Shown in pieces: positions 1-7,802 of a stretch of 11,282 nucleotides of DNA. The stretch covers positions 1 through 11,282 of the forward strand of contig JBLHGU010000163.1 in assembly GCA_047615875.1 (NCBI GenBank), written 5' to 3'. The stretch comes from JBLHGU01 sp047615875. GTDB lineage: Bacteria > Pseudomonadota > Gammaproteobacteria > Arenicellales > CAJQKF01. Both the position numbers and the translations under genes were made by a program. The notes under the pieces were generated by a model, which ran no database searches, was not told where the DNA came from, and saw only the letters and a list, made by a program, of their open reading frames with translations. The stretch's first letter is position 1. Each line of letters begins with the position of its first letter.

Positions 1-1
1 T

Positions 2-46
2 CCCATTGTATTTACTTTGTTTGAAGGTGTGGCCAACACGCTTTGA
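2..46 (+). CDS. Possible C-terminal tail of an upstream gene (partial)
   Basis: Reading frame 2 is open from the left edge to a TGA at 44-46 and encodes a hydrophobic 14-residue tail (PIVFTLFEGVANTL). This would suit the end of a membrane transporter. HyuA/DUF917 pairs are often accompanied by a cytosine/nucleobase-type permease, which makes this frame attractive, but 14 residues cannot identify a family. Frame 3 is also open and ends at a TGA at 69-71. That stop overlaps the GTG start of the next gene in a GTGA arrangement, so the upstream gene could end there instead. The choice between frames is unresolved. Confidence 0.3.
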   Translation, partial: PIVFTLFEGVANTL

Positions 47-53
47 GCGAACC

Positions 54-58
54 GAAGG
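54..58 (+). promoter_or_regulatory. Ribosome binding site for the HyuA-like gene
   Basis: GAAGG lies nine bases before a GTG codon at 68. The protein begins right there with MKIGIDVGGT, the phosphate-binding opening expected at the extreme N-terminus of this family. The site therefore supports GTG 68 as the true start. Confidence 0.6.
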
Positions 59-67
59 CCATAGCTT

Positions 68-1618
68 GTGAAAATAGGAATTGATGTTGGTGGCACCCAT
101 ACCGATGCTGTGGTGCTTTCTGGCTCGGAAATATTAGCAACCCACAAAGCACTAACCTCAGCTGATGTAAAAGAGGGAATTGTGAATGCTTTGGATGCGG
201 TTATGTCCGGCGCTTCCTTAAAGCCTAGTGATGTGTCTGCGGTAATGATAGGTACCACTCATTTTACTAACGCTGTTATTGAACGAAAGCATTTGAGTCC
301 CACAGCGATCATCCGTGCCTGTTTACCTACCGGAACAGGGATACCACCTCAGTGTGACTGGCCTGAAGATATAGCTAATTCACTTGGCAATCATGTCTAT
401 TCAATTAAAGGAGGCCATACCTTCAGTGGCGATGAGATTAATGCCTTGGATGATGTGGAAATTCGGGCTGTCATCAAAGATATCGCGCGCAAGGGAATAG
501 AATCTATTGCCGTTGCGGCGGCGTTCTCACCCATGAATCCCGCACATGAGGTGTATTTAGCGAACAAAATAATTGAGCAGATACCGAATGCTAAGATTAC
601 TCTAAGTCATGAAATAGGCAGGTTAGGACTATTGGAGAGAGAGAATGCAGCGCTGCTTAATGCAGCGTTAGGTTCTCTTGCTGACGCTGTGGTTAGCAGC
701 ATGAAGCAAGCTCTAATCCAGAGGCAAATAGATTGTCCTTTCTACGTGAGTCAAAATGATGGCACGTTGATGTCAGCGGATTACATTGCCAAGTATCCGG
801 CTTTGACCTTCGCCAGCGGGCCAACTAATTCACTGCGGGGAGCCGCTATGCTCTCGAAAATTAGCGATGCGATTGTTGTGGATATCGGCGGCACGACATC
901 AGATGTTGGTGTATTGGCGAATGGTTTTCCCAGGGAGAGCAATAGTTTCATTGATGTTGGTGGCATACGTACAAATTTTCGAATGCCAGATATTATGTCT
1001 ATTGGAGTAGGTGGGGGTAGTTTAGTTTCGGCTGATGGTACTTCTGTGGGGCCAGAATCGGTTGGTCATCGATTGGTAACTCAGGGATTGGTCTTTGGTG
1101 GAGATCAAGTAACGGCGACAGATATCGTTGTGGCTGCAGGGCTTCACTGCATAGGCGACACACAAAGAGTTGCTCACCTAAAGCCTGAGATGATTAAGGC
1201 GGCTCTCGATGAAATGCATCGACTAATTGACGATGCGATCGACAGAATGCGCCCTAGCGACGATCCAGTACCTGTTATTTTGGTAGGTGGTGGTTCAATT
1301 CTAGTGTCACAGAAGTTGAACTCGGCCTCCAAAATAGTCTGTCCCGAACATGCAGATGTGGCCAATGCGATTGGCGCTGCTATTGCGCAAGTGGGCGGAG
1401 AAGTTGAGTCCATTATTAGTTACAGCAAAACAAAGCGCGAAGACGCGATTGCTAAGAGCACCGAGGAAGCGAAAGCCAAAGCTGTGCTCGCCGGAGCTGA
1501 TGGCGACTCGCTTCGAGTACTTGATGTAGAAGAAACGCCAATGAGTTATATGGATGACAATGCAGTGCGGCTGCGAATCAAAGTCGTGGGAGAATTAAAA
1601 CAGTTGGTGAAGTCATGA
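68..1618 (+). CDS. Hydantoinase/oxoprolinase (HyuA-like) family protein
   Basis: This is a 516-residue cytoplasmic protein of the ATP-dependent hydantoinase/5-oxoprolinase A family (Hydant_A_N followed by Hydantoinase_A). Members use an actin/Hsp70-like ATPase fold to drive opening of cyclic amides or imides. Visible motifs are DVGGTHTD at residues 6-13 (phosphate 1 loop), IGTTHFTNAV at 61-70, DGTL at 231-234, GPTNSLRGA around 251-259, DIGGTTSDVG at 272-281 (second phosphate loop), GVGGGS at 313-318 and GGGS at 407-410. There is no signal peptide or membrane segment. Its length matches the shorter family members that pair with DUF917, not the roughly 700-residue HyuA or the fused eukaryotic oxoprolinase. 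Translation starts at GTG behind a GAAGG site. It is coupled to the next gene by a 4-base ATGA overlap. The substrate cannot be read from the sequence, and no HyuB partner follows. Confidence 0.9.
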   Translation: MKIGIDVGGTHTDAVVLSGSEILATHKALTSADVKEGIVNALDAVMSGASLKPSDVSAVMIGTTHFTNAVIERKHLSPTAIIRACLPTGTGIPPQCDWPEDIANSLGNHVYSIKGGHTFSGDEINALDDVEIRAVIKDIARKGIESIAVAAAFSPMNPAHEVYLANKIIEQIPNAKITLSHEIGRLGLLERENAALLNAALGSLADAVVSSMKQALIQRQIDCPFYVSQNDGTLMSADYIAKYPALTFASGPTNSLRGAAMLSKISDAIVVDIGGTTSDVGVLANGFPRESNSFIDVGGIRTNFRMPDIMSIGVGGGSLVSADGTSVGPESVGHRLVTQGLVFGGDQVTATDIVVAAGLHCIGDTQRVAHLKPEMIKAALDEMHRLIDDAIDRMRPSDDPVPVILVGGGSILVSQKLNSASKIVCPEHADVANAIGAAIAQVGGEVESIISYSKTKREDAIAKSTEEAKAKAVLAGADGDSLRVLDVEETPMSYMDDNAVRLRIKVVGELKQLVKS

Positions 1619-2706
1619 AACAAATTTCAGCGAAAGATATAAAGGATTTGTGTTGCGGAGCGGCATTTCTTGCAACAGGTGGAGGAGGCGATCCATACGT
1701 TTCTCAGTTGGCAGCAGAAAGACTCCTTGAAAAACACGGCCCAGCAAATTTGATGGCACCTGATGAGATTCCCGATGATTTTAATGTGGTGAGCATTGGC
1801 ATGGTGGGAGCACCCACTGTGACCTTGGAACAACTACCTACTGAAGATGAAGCGGTTAAGGCCTTCGATGCCTATGAGCAGCAAACCGGACGAAAAGTAG
1901 ACGCCGTTATTCCCTTTGAAGTGGGTGGTGGTAATAGCACGATCCCGCTTACAGTGGCAGCAATGCGCGGGGTGCCTTGTATTGATGGAGATGGCATGGG
2001 AAGGGCGCTGCCGGAAGCTCAAATGATGACATTTCCACTCTATGGAGTGAAGCCAACTCCTGCTGTATTAATGGATGCTTGGGGTAACAGCGCGGTTCTT
2101 CACAGCAATGATGCGCTTACGTTCGAGAAGCATATTCGCGCTATGGCAGTCGCTATGGGCGGCATGATCAGCTCTGCCGAACATGGGATGACGGGCAAGC
2201 AAGCTTCAGAAGCAGCCGTTCCCAAAACAATTAGCTTTGCCACAAAACTTGGCCAATTGTTAAGAAATCACAATGGCACGATTGATGCGATTGAGTCAGA
2301 ACTCATTAGTCTGTTTGCTAACACGCAGTATGGTGTCGTTAAAAGGCTATACACTGGCAAGGTAGTAGACAGTGAGCGGAAAATTAGTGGTGGTTATGAT
2401 GTTGGCTCAGCCACCTTGCAAAGTTTTGATGCGAATTTGGAACCGATGACCTTATTGATAAAAAATGAGTACCTTGTCGCTAAGGTAGGTGATCAAGTAG
2501 TTGCATCGGTACCCGATCTTATTTGCATCGTTGAACAAGAGACAAGTCGTCCACTGAATGCCGAACGTATGCGCTATGGACAGCGAGTTGCCGTGTTTGG
2601 AATAGGCTGTACTCATCACTATCGAAGCGAAGCAGCTCTTAAGGTGACCTCACCTCGAGCGTTTGGTTTTGATATGGATTATGTTGCGCTGGGGGATATT
2701 CGCTAA
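1615..2706 (+). CDS. DUF917 / S-methyl-thiohydantoin desulfurase family protein
   Basis: This 363-residue cytoplasmic protein belongs to the DUF917 family, whose Pfam domains are now named S-Me-THD N and C. Characteristic segments are ATGGGGDPY at residues 20-28, PFEVGGGNS around 100-108, DGDGMGRALPE at 124-134, KNEYL at 283-287 and the C-terminal PRAFGFDMDY at 347-356. It is near the usual family length and has no signal peptide. Its ATG overlaps the stop of the HyuA-like gene (ATGA at 1615-1618), with GGTGA at 1606-1610 inside the upstream gene as ribosome binding site, so the two products are translationally coupled and probably act together. In this family the protein is thought to act on hydantoin- or thiohydantoin-like rings beside the ATP-dependent partner. 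The true substrate here is unknown. Family assignment is firm; reaction is not. Confidence 0.88.
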   Translation: MKQISAKDIKDLCCGAAFLATGGGGDPYVSQLAAERLLEKHGPANLMAPDEIPDDFNVVSIGMVGAPTVTLEQLPTEDEAVKAFDAYEQQTGRKVDAVIPFEVGGGNSTIPLTVAAMRGVPCIDGDGMGRALPEAQMMTFPLYGVKPTPAVLMDAWGNSAVLHSNDALTFEKHIRAMAVAMGGMISSAEHGMTGKQASEAAVPKTISFATKLGQLLRNHNGTIDAIESELISLFANTQYGVVKRLYTGKVVDSERKISGGYDVGSATLQSFDANLEPMTLLIKNEYLVAKVGDQVVASVPDLICIVEQETSRPLNAERMRYGQRVAVFGIGCTHHYRSEAALKVTSPRAFGFDMDYVALGDIR

Positions 2707-2798
2707 AGTTTGCTGCGCCGAAAAAAGCATAATGAGCGCGCTAATATTCTCTCGTTACAACTGTATTTTTACTCTGACCCTATTTATTTCCCTATTTA
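2707..2798. other. Convergent intergenic gap, no clear terminator
   Basis: These 92 bases separate the plus-strand DUF917 gene from the minus-strand serine hydrolase gene. The segment is AT-rich. I see no GC-rich hairpin followed by a T-run on either strand. Two open frames crossing it (from 2663 and 2710) lack family resemblance and run antisense into the hydrolase gene. The only repetition is the short tandem repeat listed separately. Confidence 0.6.
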
Positions 2799-2800
2799 TT
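2778..2800. repeat. Two tandem copies of CCCTATTTATT
   Basis: CCCTATTTATT occurs at 2778-2788 and again at 2790-2800, a 12-base period with one intervening base. It lies at the 3' ends of two convergent genes, and its right end touches the stop codon of the serine hydrolase gene. It may be simple replication slippage in AT-rich DNA. No function is visible. Confidence 0.75.
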
Positions 2801-4070
2801 ATTCGAACAAAATTGATTCAGCTAATTGGCGGGCTATGGGTAGCAAGCTGTTCTGTTTTCCCTCGATATTGTCCGTGCCATACCAAGCAACTACCACGTC
2901 TCGATGCGGATCTACGAAAACCCCCTGGCCTGAATAGCCACCTTTGAACATGGCGCCGTCAGGCCAGATCATGTCCCATTGCCAAGCCGCGTGACTCGGT
3001 GTATCACTGGGAAAGATTTGTTCCAAAGCTTCGCGCTGGGCGGTGTCAAAGGCTACGCCTTTGTCTAAACCAAGTTCCGGCAAATAATTCCTGCCAATAA
3101 CTCCAAGTCCACTATCTGAGGTAAAAATTTGTCCGAAACGTGCGATATCCCTCAGGCGAGCTGATATTCCTCCGTGGGTGGCAGGAGTTCCATCGGGGCT
3201 AATCATCATCAGACCATCGGCCTCGGCACCAATCTTGTTCCAAACCAAGTCCTGCAATGCCAGCCAAAGTGGCTGACCGGTTACGTTCGCCACTACCAGA
3301 CCGATTACGAATGTATTTGCTGAGACATATTCATACTTTTCACCGGCCGGTAGATGGCGTCTCATGTTGGTTAAATTTTCGAGTGTTGCTGTTGGAGGAT
3401 TAACCGGCGCGGTGAGCCCAAGAGATTCTTCATAGCGATAAATACACGATTCTGTGTTTTGATAACCATCACTATCCAAACAGGATATCCCTGAAGCCAT
3501 GTTCGCTATGTTTCTTAGGCTAATGCCTTGCCATTGGCTGCCATTAAGTTCAGGCACATAAATCTCGACGGGCATGTTCATATCCACCTTGCCCTGATTC
3601 TCCAGTGCTGCCAGCGCAGTCGAGACAATGACTTTGGTGATAGACCAGCTTAGATGCCTTTCAAAGGGCTCCATGGCTGGATACGATTCGTACACCACGT
3701 TGCCGCCAGCTAATACAATCAAGCCATCGACTAAGGGGCTGCTATTTACATAGTCATGAAGCGACGAAACACCCGATTCGGTTGTGACTTGAAAGCTCGC
3801 CACGGCATTCTTAGTCGCAACCTTTAAGGGTCGTGGGGCAGATGTGCGAGCGATGGTTGCGTGTGGGTAGAAAGAAGCAAAGTTCTTCCACACGTAGCGA
3901 CTGATCAATCCACCATCATCGAAATTTTCTGGTGTGTGCGTCTGATAGAGCTCGCGCATTTGTGCTAGCGAGCTTTGGTTTTGTGCCAGTACAGAATTAG
4001 AGACTAGCAGTAAGATCACTGTGCTGAGAGAAAAATAAATCGCAGCGGGAAAACGGTTGGGTTTCTTCAT
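2799..4070 (-). CDS. Exported serine hydrolase, beta-lactamase/NylB-like
   Basis: This 423-residue protein has the serine beta-lactamase/penicillin-binding-protein-like fold (Beta-lactamase family, class C-related). Residues 1-29 form a Sec signal peptide (basic KKPNR, hydrophobic core, VLA before the cut), so it acts in the periplasm or outside. Catalytic candidates are the SITK motif, Ser143 and Lys146, and Tyr248 in YVSAN. GGYSGQ at 377-382 is the likely third-motif strand. The Ser-to-Tyr spacing of 105 residues resembles 6-aminohexanoate-dimer hydrolase NylB (Ser112/Tyr215) more than AmpC (Ser64/Tyr150). Cys197 and Cys209 could form a disulfide. The substrate is unknown: an amide, ester or D-peptide is possible, and true beta-lactamase activity is not implied. 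It starts 16 bases after the S9 peptidase stop with a TAGGAAA site (about 4076-4082), so the two are co-transcribed. Confidence 0.88.
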   Translation of the reverse strand: MKKPNRFPAAIYFSLSTVILLLVSNSVLAQNQSSLAQMRELYQTHTPENFDDGGLISRYVWKNFASFYPHATIARTSAPRPLKVATKNAVASFQVTTESGVSSLHDYVNSSPLVDGLIVLAGGNVVYESYPAMEPFERHLSWSITKVIVSTALAALENQGKVDMNMPVEIYVPELNGSQWQGISLRNIANMASGISCLDSDGYQNTESCIYRYEESLGLTAPVNPPTATLENLTNMRRHLPAGEKYEYVSANTFVIGLVVANVTGQPLWLALQDLVWNKIGAEADGLMMISPDGTPATHGGISARLRDIARFGQIFTSDSGLGVIGRNYLPELGLDKGVAFDTAQREALEQIFPSDTPSHAAWQWDMIWPDGAMFKGGYSGQGVFVDPHRDVVVAWYGTDNIEGKQNSLLPIARQLAESILFE

Positions 4071-4086
4071 TAGAATTTCCTAAGCG

Positions 4087-6120
4087 TTAGTTATCTAATT
4101 CACTAACCAAGGCCGCAGGCTTTAAATACCGATCGTACCAACTAATCCAGCGTTCAAACCTGTCTTTTTGAAAGCTTGGACGACGAATGCCGTGGTGTTC
4201 ATCCGGATAAACAACTAACTGAGTTTCTTGGCCTAGGCGTTTCATTGCGATATACATTTGTTCGGAATTATTAATCGGTACATTCCAATCCACCTCGCCA
4301 CCCATCCATAAAGTTGGGGTAGTGATGTTCTGCACTTTATTAAAAGGTGATAATTCGGCCCATAACTGAGGGTTCTCCCAAGGTAGACCAAACTCAAGTT
4401 CATACATGAGTTGGTATTGATCATGGCCATAGTTGGATGTCACTAGGCCTAGGCTAGCGCCCGACATCGCGGCTTTGAATCGTTGAGTTTGAGTTATAAC
4501 GTAGTTAGTTAGAATACCTCCATAGGACCACCCGCCAACCCCTGTGCTCTGAGAGTCAACAACTCCAATTTCGATACCATAGTCGATTGCAGCCATAACA
4601 TCGTCGAAATCATTTTTACCCCATGCCGCCACTGTACCGTGAGCAAACTCACTGCCATAGCCGGTTGAACCGCGCGGGTTGGGCATGATTACAGCATAGC
4701 CATTAGCAGCAAAAAGCTGGGCAGTATCGTTATAGCCAAAGCTAAACTGTGATGCTGGGCCGCCGTGTAACCAGAGTATTGTCGGGTACCGTGTACCTGC
4801 TTGGTATCCAACAGGCTTAACTAAAAATGCTTCTATCGGTGTGCCATCAGCACTGTTAAAACGCAGTTTTTCAACCTCGGCACGAGCTACACTAGAAAGT
4901 GAATCATCGCTAAGAAAAGTAAGCCGTGTTAACTCATCGTCCTTATAACTATACAGTTCTGTCGGAGTGTCTGCGTTGGTCATTGCAAGTACTGTGCTAC
5001 CGCCACCGCGCGTAAAATCTCGAACGCTAACCTCATCACTCACCTCACGTACAATGTCACCGCCGCGCGCTCTTACTCTGGCAAAGTGATTCATGCCGCT
5101 GTCTTCCAGACGAAAATAAATGTCTCTACCGTTACTGGAGTATTCTGGGCTGGAAACACTTCTATCAAGATTGGCCGTTAAAATAGAGCGTTGATCGGCG
5201 CCAATTTCAGTCACGGCAAGATACTTTGTTGGTGTCAATGCAGAGCCGCCAACGTCGGGTCCAGTTGAAGAGACATAAGCAATACTTTTACTGTCAGGAC
5301 TAAAAGCTGGGGAGAAATCACGTCCCGGATTTGAGGTTATCTGAGTTAGAACGGGATCCTCGTCATCTACATTCACAACAAATATATCTGTGCCATAGTT
5401 TAGGTCGGGGTTGTCAGAGCGATCGCTTACCAGCGCAATAGATTTGCCGTCGGGGCTCCATACAGGATTGGAGTCATCATAGTCGCCAAATGTAAGTTGA
5501 ACAGTTATGTCGATATCTGGCGTGTACACATAAACATGTGTGCGTCTGCGATCTAGGTAACCGCGATAGTCTTGTTTGAATTGCATGCGATCAATAACGT
5601 AGGGAACAGCTTTGTCATCGTCATCTTTGTCTTCGGTCAAGTCGGCGGGCTTGGGATCAGTTAGCGTTAGCAGTAGCCGGCTACCATCGGGTGACCAGGC
5701 ATAACCTCCAACACCCTGTATGACATCAGTCAATTGAACGGCTTCACCGCCTAAACGGTTTAAAGTCCAAATTTGAGTTTTAGCATCCTCTCCTTTGCTG
5801 GCTGTAAATGAGAGAAACTTTCCATCGGGACTCCACTGCGGATCACTTGCCGATGTTTCCTTGCCGGTCATGGGAATAGGGTCACCACCGCTGGTGGCAA
5901 CCATGAAAATTTGTGTGTTCGATTTGTCCTCCTCCATGTCTAGAGAGCTAACGACATAGGCTACCCATTCACCGTCTGGGCTAATCTGTGGGCTAGATAG
6001 GGATTGCAATGACATGAGATCGTCAATTGTCACTGGCTGTGATTCATCCTGAGCTTGGGCAAGTAGAGGCAGGAGAATGCATAGAAGGGTAAAACCGTTG
6101 ATTTGTAGGTTTTTTTTCAT
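4087..6120 (-). CDS. Exported S9 family prolyl-oligopeptidase-type peptidase
   Basis: This is a 677-residue serine peptidase of the S9 family (dipeptidyl/acylaminoacyl-peptidase-like). A Sec signal peptide covers residues 1-23 (AQA before the cut). A beta-propeller of TolB/PD40-type repeats follows, with SPDG-type turns near 47-50, 97-100, 143-146, 222-225 and 274-277. The alpha/beta-hydrolase domain starts about residue 420. HGGP at 452-455 forms the oxyanion region, Ser532 sits in GWSYGG, Asp611 in GGEVDW, and His643 in DEHHG. All catalytic residues are present and the length is typical. An acidic stretch at 163-169 lies in the propeller. The ATG follows TAGGA (6131-6135) at ten bases. Expected role: release of short peptides or acyl-amino acids in the periplasm, possibly supplying the serine hydrolase encoded directly behind it. 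Confidence 0.93.
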   Translation of the reverse strand: MKKNLQINGFTLLCILLPLLAQAQDESQPVTIDDLMSLQSLSSPQISPDGEWVAYVVSSLDMEEDKSNTQIFMVATSGGDPIPMTGKETSASDPQWSPDGKFLSFTASKGEDAKTQIWTLNRLGGEAVQLTDVIQGVGGYAWSPDGSRLLLTLTDPKPADLTEDKDDDDKAVPYVIDRMQFKQDYRGYLDRRRTHVYVYTPDIDITVQLTFGDYDDSNPVWSPDGKSIALVSDRSDNPDLNYGTDIFVVNVDDEDPVLTQITSNPGRDFSPAFSPDSKSIAYVSSTGPDVGGSALTPTKYLAVTEIGADQRSILTANLDRSVSSPEYSSNGRDIYFRLEDSGMNHFARVRARGGDIVREVSDEVSVRDFTRGGGSTVLAMTNADTPTELYSYKDDELTRLTFLSDDSLSSVARAEVEKLRFNSADGTPIEAFLVKPVGYQAGTRYPTILWLHGGPASQFSFGYNDTAQLFAANGYAVIMPNPRGSTGYGSEFAHGTVAAWGKNDFDDVMAAIDYGIEIGVVDSQSTGVGGWSYGGILTNYVITQTQRFKAAMSGASLGLVTSNYGHDQYQLMYELEFGLPWENPQLWAELSPFNKVQNITTPTLWMGGEVDWNVPINNSEQMYIAMKRLGQETQLVVYPDEHHGIRRPSFQKDRFERWISWYDRYLKPAALVSELDN

Positions 6121-6302
6121 TGCCGAGTATTCCTATACAGTTGTTCCATATGGCTGCTGCTTGGATATTGCTTCAGTCAGAGTAAGTTGAGTACGCTTAA
6201 AAATACAGTACTTTTAATTCAGCAAATGAAGTATGAGCGCTCTAAGGCTTTATTGATTGTAAAGAAGTTAAAGCTGTCATGATCTGAATTGCCTCGTTAC
6301 TT
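6121..6302. other. Intergenic region upstream of the S9 peptidase
   Basis: These 182 bases hold the leader of the S9 peptidase gene, read on the minus strand. A TAGGA ribosome binding site is at 6131-6135. Further upstream the sequence is AT-rich (about 6191-6220), where a promoter would be expected, but I could not find a -35/-10 pair with good matches and spacing. No terminator hairpin for the preceding amidohydrolase gene is evident, so read-through from that gene is possible. Confidence 0.5.
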
Positions 6303-7673
6303 CTAAAAGGCGGTGCCGAGCTCAGTGAGTGCTTCGGTGCTGTATTTTTTGTGAAACCAAATACGGCCGTCCTTAATCGTGACAGCCACGTATTTGAGCG
6401 CGTTGATATCAAACAGAGGATCACCGTCGATGATGATAATGTCGGCGAGCTTGCCTGCTTCAATGGTGCCTAGTTCCTCGCCTTTGCCCAGTATTTCAGC
6501 ACCGGATTTGGTAGCAGCAGTTATCACGCGGGCGGGTGTCATGCCGCTGTCAACCAAAGCAGACATTTCTCGCCACATGGCTTCTGTATGAAAATTCAGG
6601 GGGCTAGCGGCATCAGTACCAACTCCCATATAAGCGTTTGCGTCGATGAACTGGCGTGCATTGATTGCGGAGTGGCGGATTTCGTCCGGTGTGTCTTTGA
6701 AGTAGGAGAGGGCGCGGATATTTTTAAAGCTGCGCTGCATATCGGCATAGATGTCAGCAGGAATGTCGGCCTCTAGTTCGGGGTTATCAAGCCTGCTTGG
6801 GTTTTCGAGGCTTGCGGGGTAGACCCAGATTCGGTGCGCGACAGTTTGGACTACCGGAATGCGGTCTTCGGCAATTTTGTGCAAAAGAGCGGCGGGATAC
6901 GGCGGCATTTTGGCACTGCCCACGTGTTGTAAAACGTCAACGCCAGCTTCAATCGCCATCTCCATCGCGGGCACTTTATAAAGGTGTGCATGGACTTTCA
7001 CACCTTTGCTGTGCGCGGCATTGACCACGGCTTTCATATCTTCAAGTGTGAGGCCTAGCCATATTTTGATAATGTCCGAGCCCTGTTCTATCAATTCTAG
7101 CGTTTTCTCGGCCGCCTCCGTAGGGCTGTTGATGACTATTTGATAGCTATCCGGTACGCCGTCGAGTTTGATACGGGTAATCCAGGGACCAGAGATTGTA
7201 AGACGCGGCCCGGGAATTTCCCCTGCGCGGATTTGCTCGCGGACAGCCAGAATATCGAACGGACTGCCCAGATCAACGCCAGTGGTGACACCTGCGCGCA
7301 TCATATGTTTGGCAGCAATAGGCATGACTTCCGCGAGGCGCCTGGTGCCGCCCAGGAGCGTGTAATATTCGTCGTAGTCCCCGTGACCGATTAGGTCCAG
7401 GTGCATATGCATGTCAATCAGGCCGGGCATAATGGTTTTGCCGCGCGTGTCTATGATTGGTGTGCCATCAGGGATTGTGACTTCGTGGGCGGGTCCAGCC
7501 GCTATGATGCGGTTGCCACTTACGAGCACCACAGCATTGTGTACTGCTGGTGCTTCGTAGCCATCGATCAGCATTCCACCGACCAGCGCATAGGATTTGA
7601 GTTGAGAGTCTTGCGATACAGCGTGGGTGCTTATGAAACCAATGAAACTAAAAAGAATGAAAAAATTACGCAT
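6303..7673 (-). CDS. Exported metal-dependent amidohydrolase
   Basis: This 456-residue protein belongs to the amidohydrolase superfamily (imidazolonepropionase-like / Xaa-Pro-dipeptidase-like Met_dep_hydrolase group). Residues 1-21 form a Sec signal peptide. The metal site is complete: His89 and His91 in DMHMHLD, Lys203 (IIKIW, the probable carboxylated bridging lysine), His228 in KVHAH, His250 in LQHVG and Asp354 in GTDA. The small beta-sandwich is seen at both ends (about 28-80 and 400-440, with GTIEAGKLADIIIIDGDP). Relatives hydrolyse dipeptides, N-acyl amino acids or cyclic amides; the substrate here is not predictable. Its ATG follows AGGAAA at a normal distance. A promoter and a perfect inverted repeat lie just upstream, suggesting separate regulation. 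By eye its GC is slightly higher than that of its neighbours. Confidence 0.92.
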   Translation of the reverse strand: MRNFFILFSFIGFISTHAVSQDSQLKSYALVGGMLIDGYEAPAVHNAVVLVSGNRIIAAGPAHEVTIPDGTPIIDTRGKTIMPGLIDMHMHLDLIGHGDYDEYYTLLGGTRRLAEVMPIAAKHMMRAGVTTGVDLGSPFDILAVREQIRAGEIPGPRLTISGPWITRIKLDGVPDSYQIVINSPTEAAEKTLELIEQGSDIIKIWLGLTLEDMKAVVNAAHSKGVKVHAHLYKVPAMEMAIEAGVDVLQHVGSAKMPPYPAALLHKIAEDRIPVVQTVAHRIWVYPASLENPSRLDNPELEADIPADIYADMQRSFKNIRALSYFKDTPDEIRHSAINARQFIDANAYMGVGTDAASPLNFHTEAMWREMSALVDSGMTPARVITAATKSGAEILGKGEELGTIEAGKLADIIIIDGDPLFDINALKYVAVTIKDGRIWFHKKYSTEALTELGTAF

Positions 7674-7710
7674 GACAAATTTCCTGTGCTTGTGATTTTA
7701 TTGGTGTAAC

Positions 7711-7754
7711 GCTAGTCAGCAAGAGTGGTATTTTATAAACAGGAATTGACTAGC
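7711..7754. repeat. Inverted repeat GCTAGTCA...TGACTAGC (possible operator)
   Basis: GCTAGTCA at 7711-7718 and TGACTAGC at 7747-7754 are perfect 8-base inverted arms with a 28-base spacer. On the minus strand one arm fills the part of the promoter spacer next to the -35 element. The -10 lies between the arms, and the other arm falls just past the predicted transcription start. This placement fits a repressor site with two half-sites. It could equally be coincidental, and it has no T-run that would make it a terminator. Confidence 0.5.
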
Positions 7755-7760
7755 CGTCAG
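7732..7760 (-). promoter_or_regulatory. Predicted sigma70 promoter of the amidohydrolase gene
   Basis: On the minus strand CTGACG (7755-7760, four of six matches to TTGACA) is followed after exactly 17 bases by TATAAA (7732-7737, five of six matches to TATAAT). Transcription would start near 7725, giving a leader of about 50 bases that contains the AGGAAA ribosome binding site. It is the best promoter match I found in the window. Confidence 0.55.
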
Positions 7761-7802
7761 TTTCTCATGTTATTTTTAAACTGTGTTCCTTTTGATTCGC
7801 AA

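Noticed and set aside
2663..2947. Plus-strand open frames crossing the end of the DUF917 gene into the serine hydrolase gene
   Set aside because: They overlap the conserved PRAFGFDMDY tail of DUF917 out of frame and then run antisense to a real gene. The hydrophobic stretch comes from AT-rich intergenic DNA.
5611..5625. DDDDK at residues 166-170 of the S9 peptidase, matching an enteropeptidase cleavage site
   Set aside because: It is part of an acidic loop in the propeller domain of a bacterial protein and has no plausible link to that protease.
6204..6210. TACAGTA in an AT-rich block, reminiscent of part of a LexA site
   Set aside because: The full CTGT...ACAG spacing of a LexA box is absent and the symmetric core is only seven bases.
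7401..7709. Plus-strand open frame of 102 codons antisense to the amidohydrolase start
   Set aside because: It is antisense to the conserved metal-binding part of a clear enzyme, has no good ribosome binding site or domain, and looks like a shadow.
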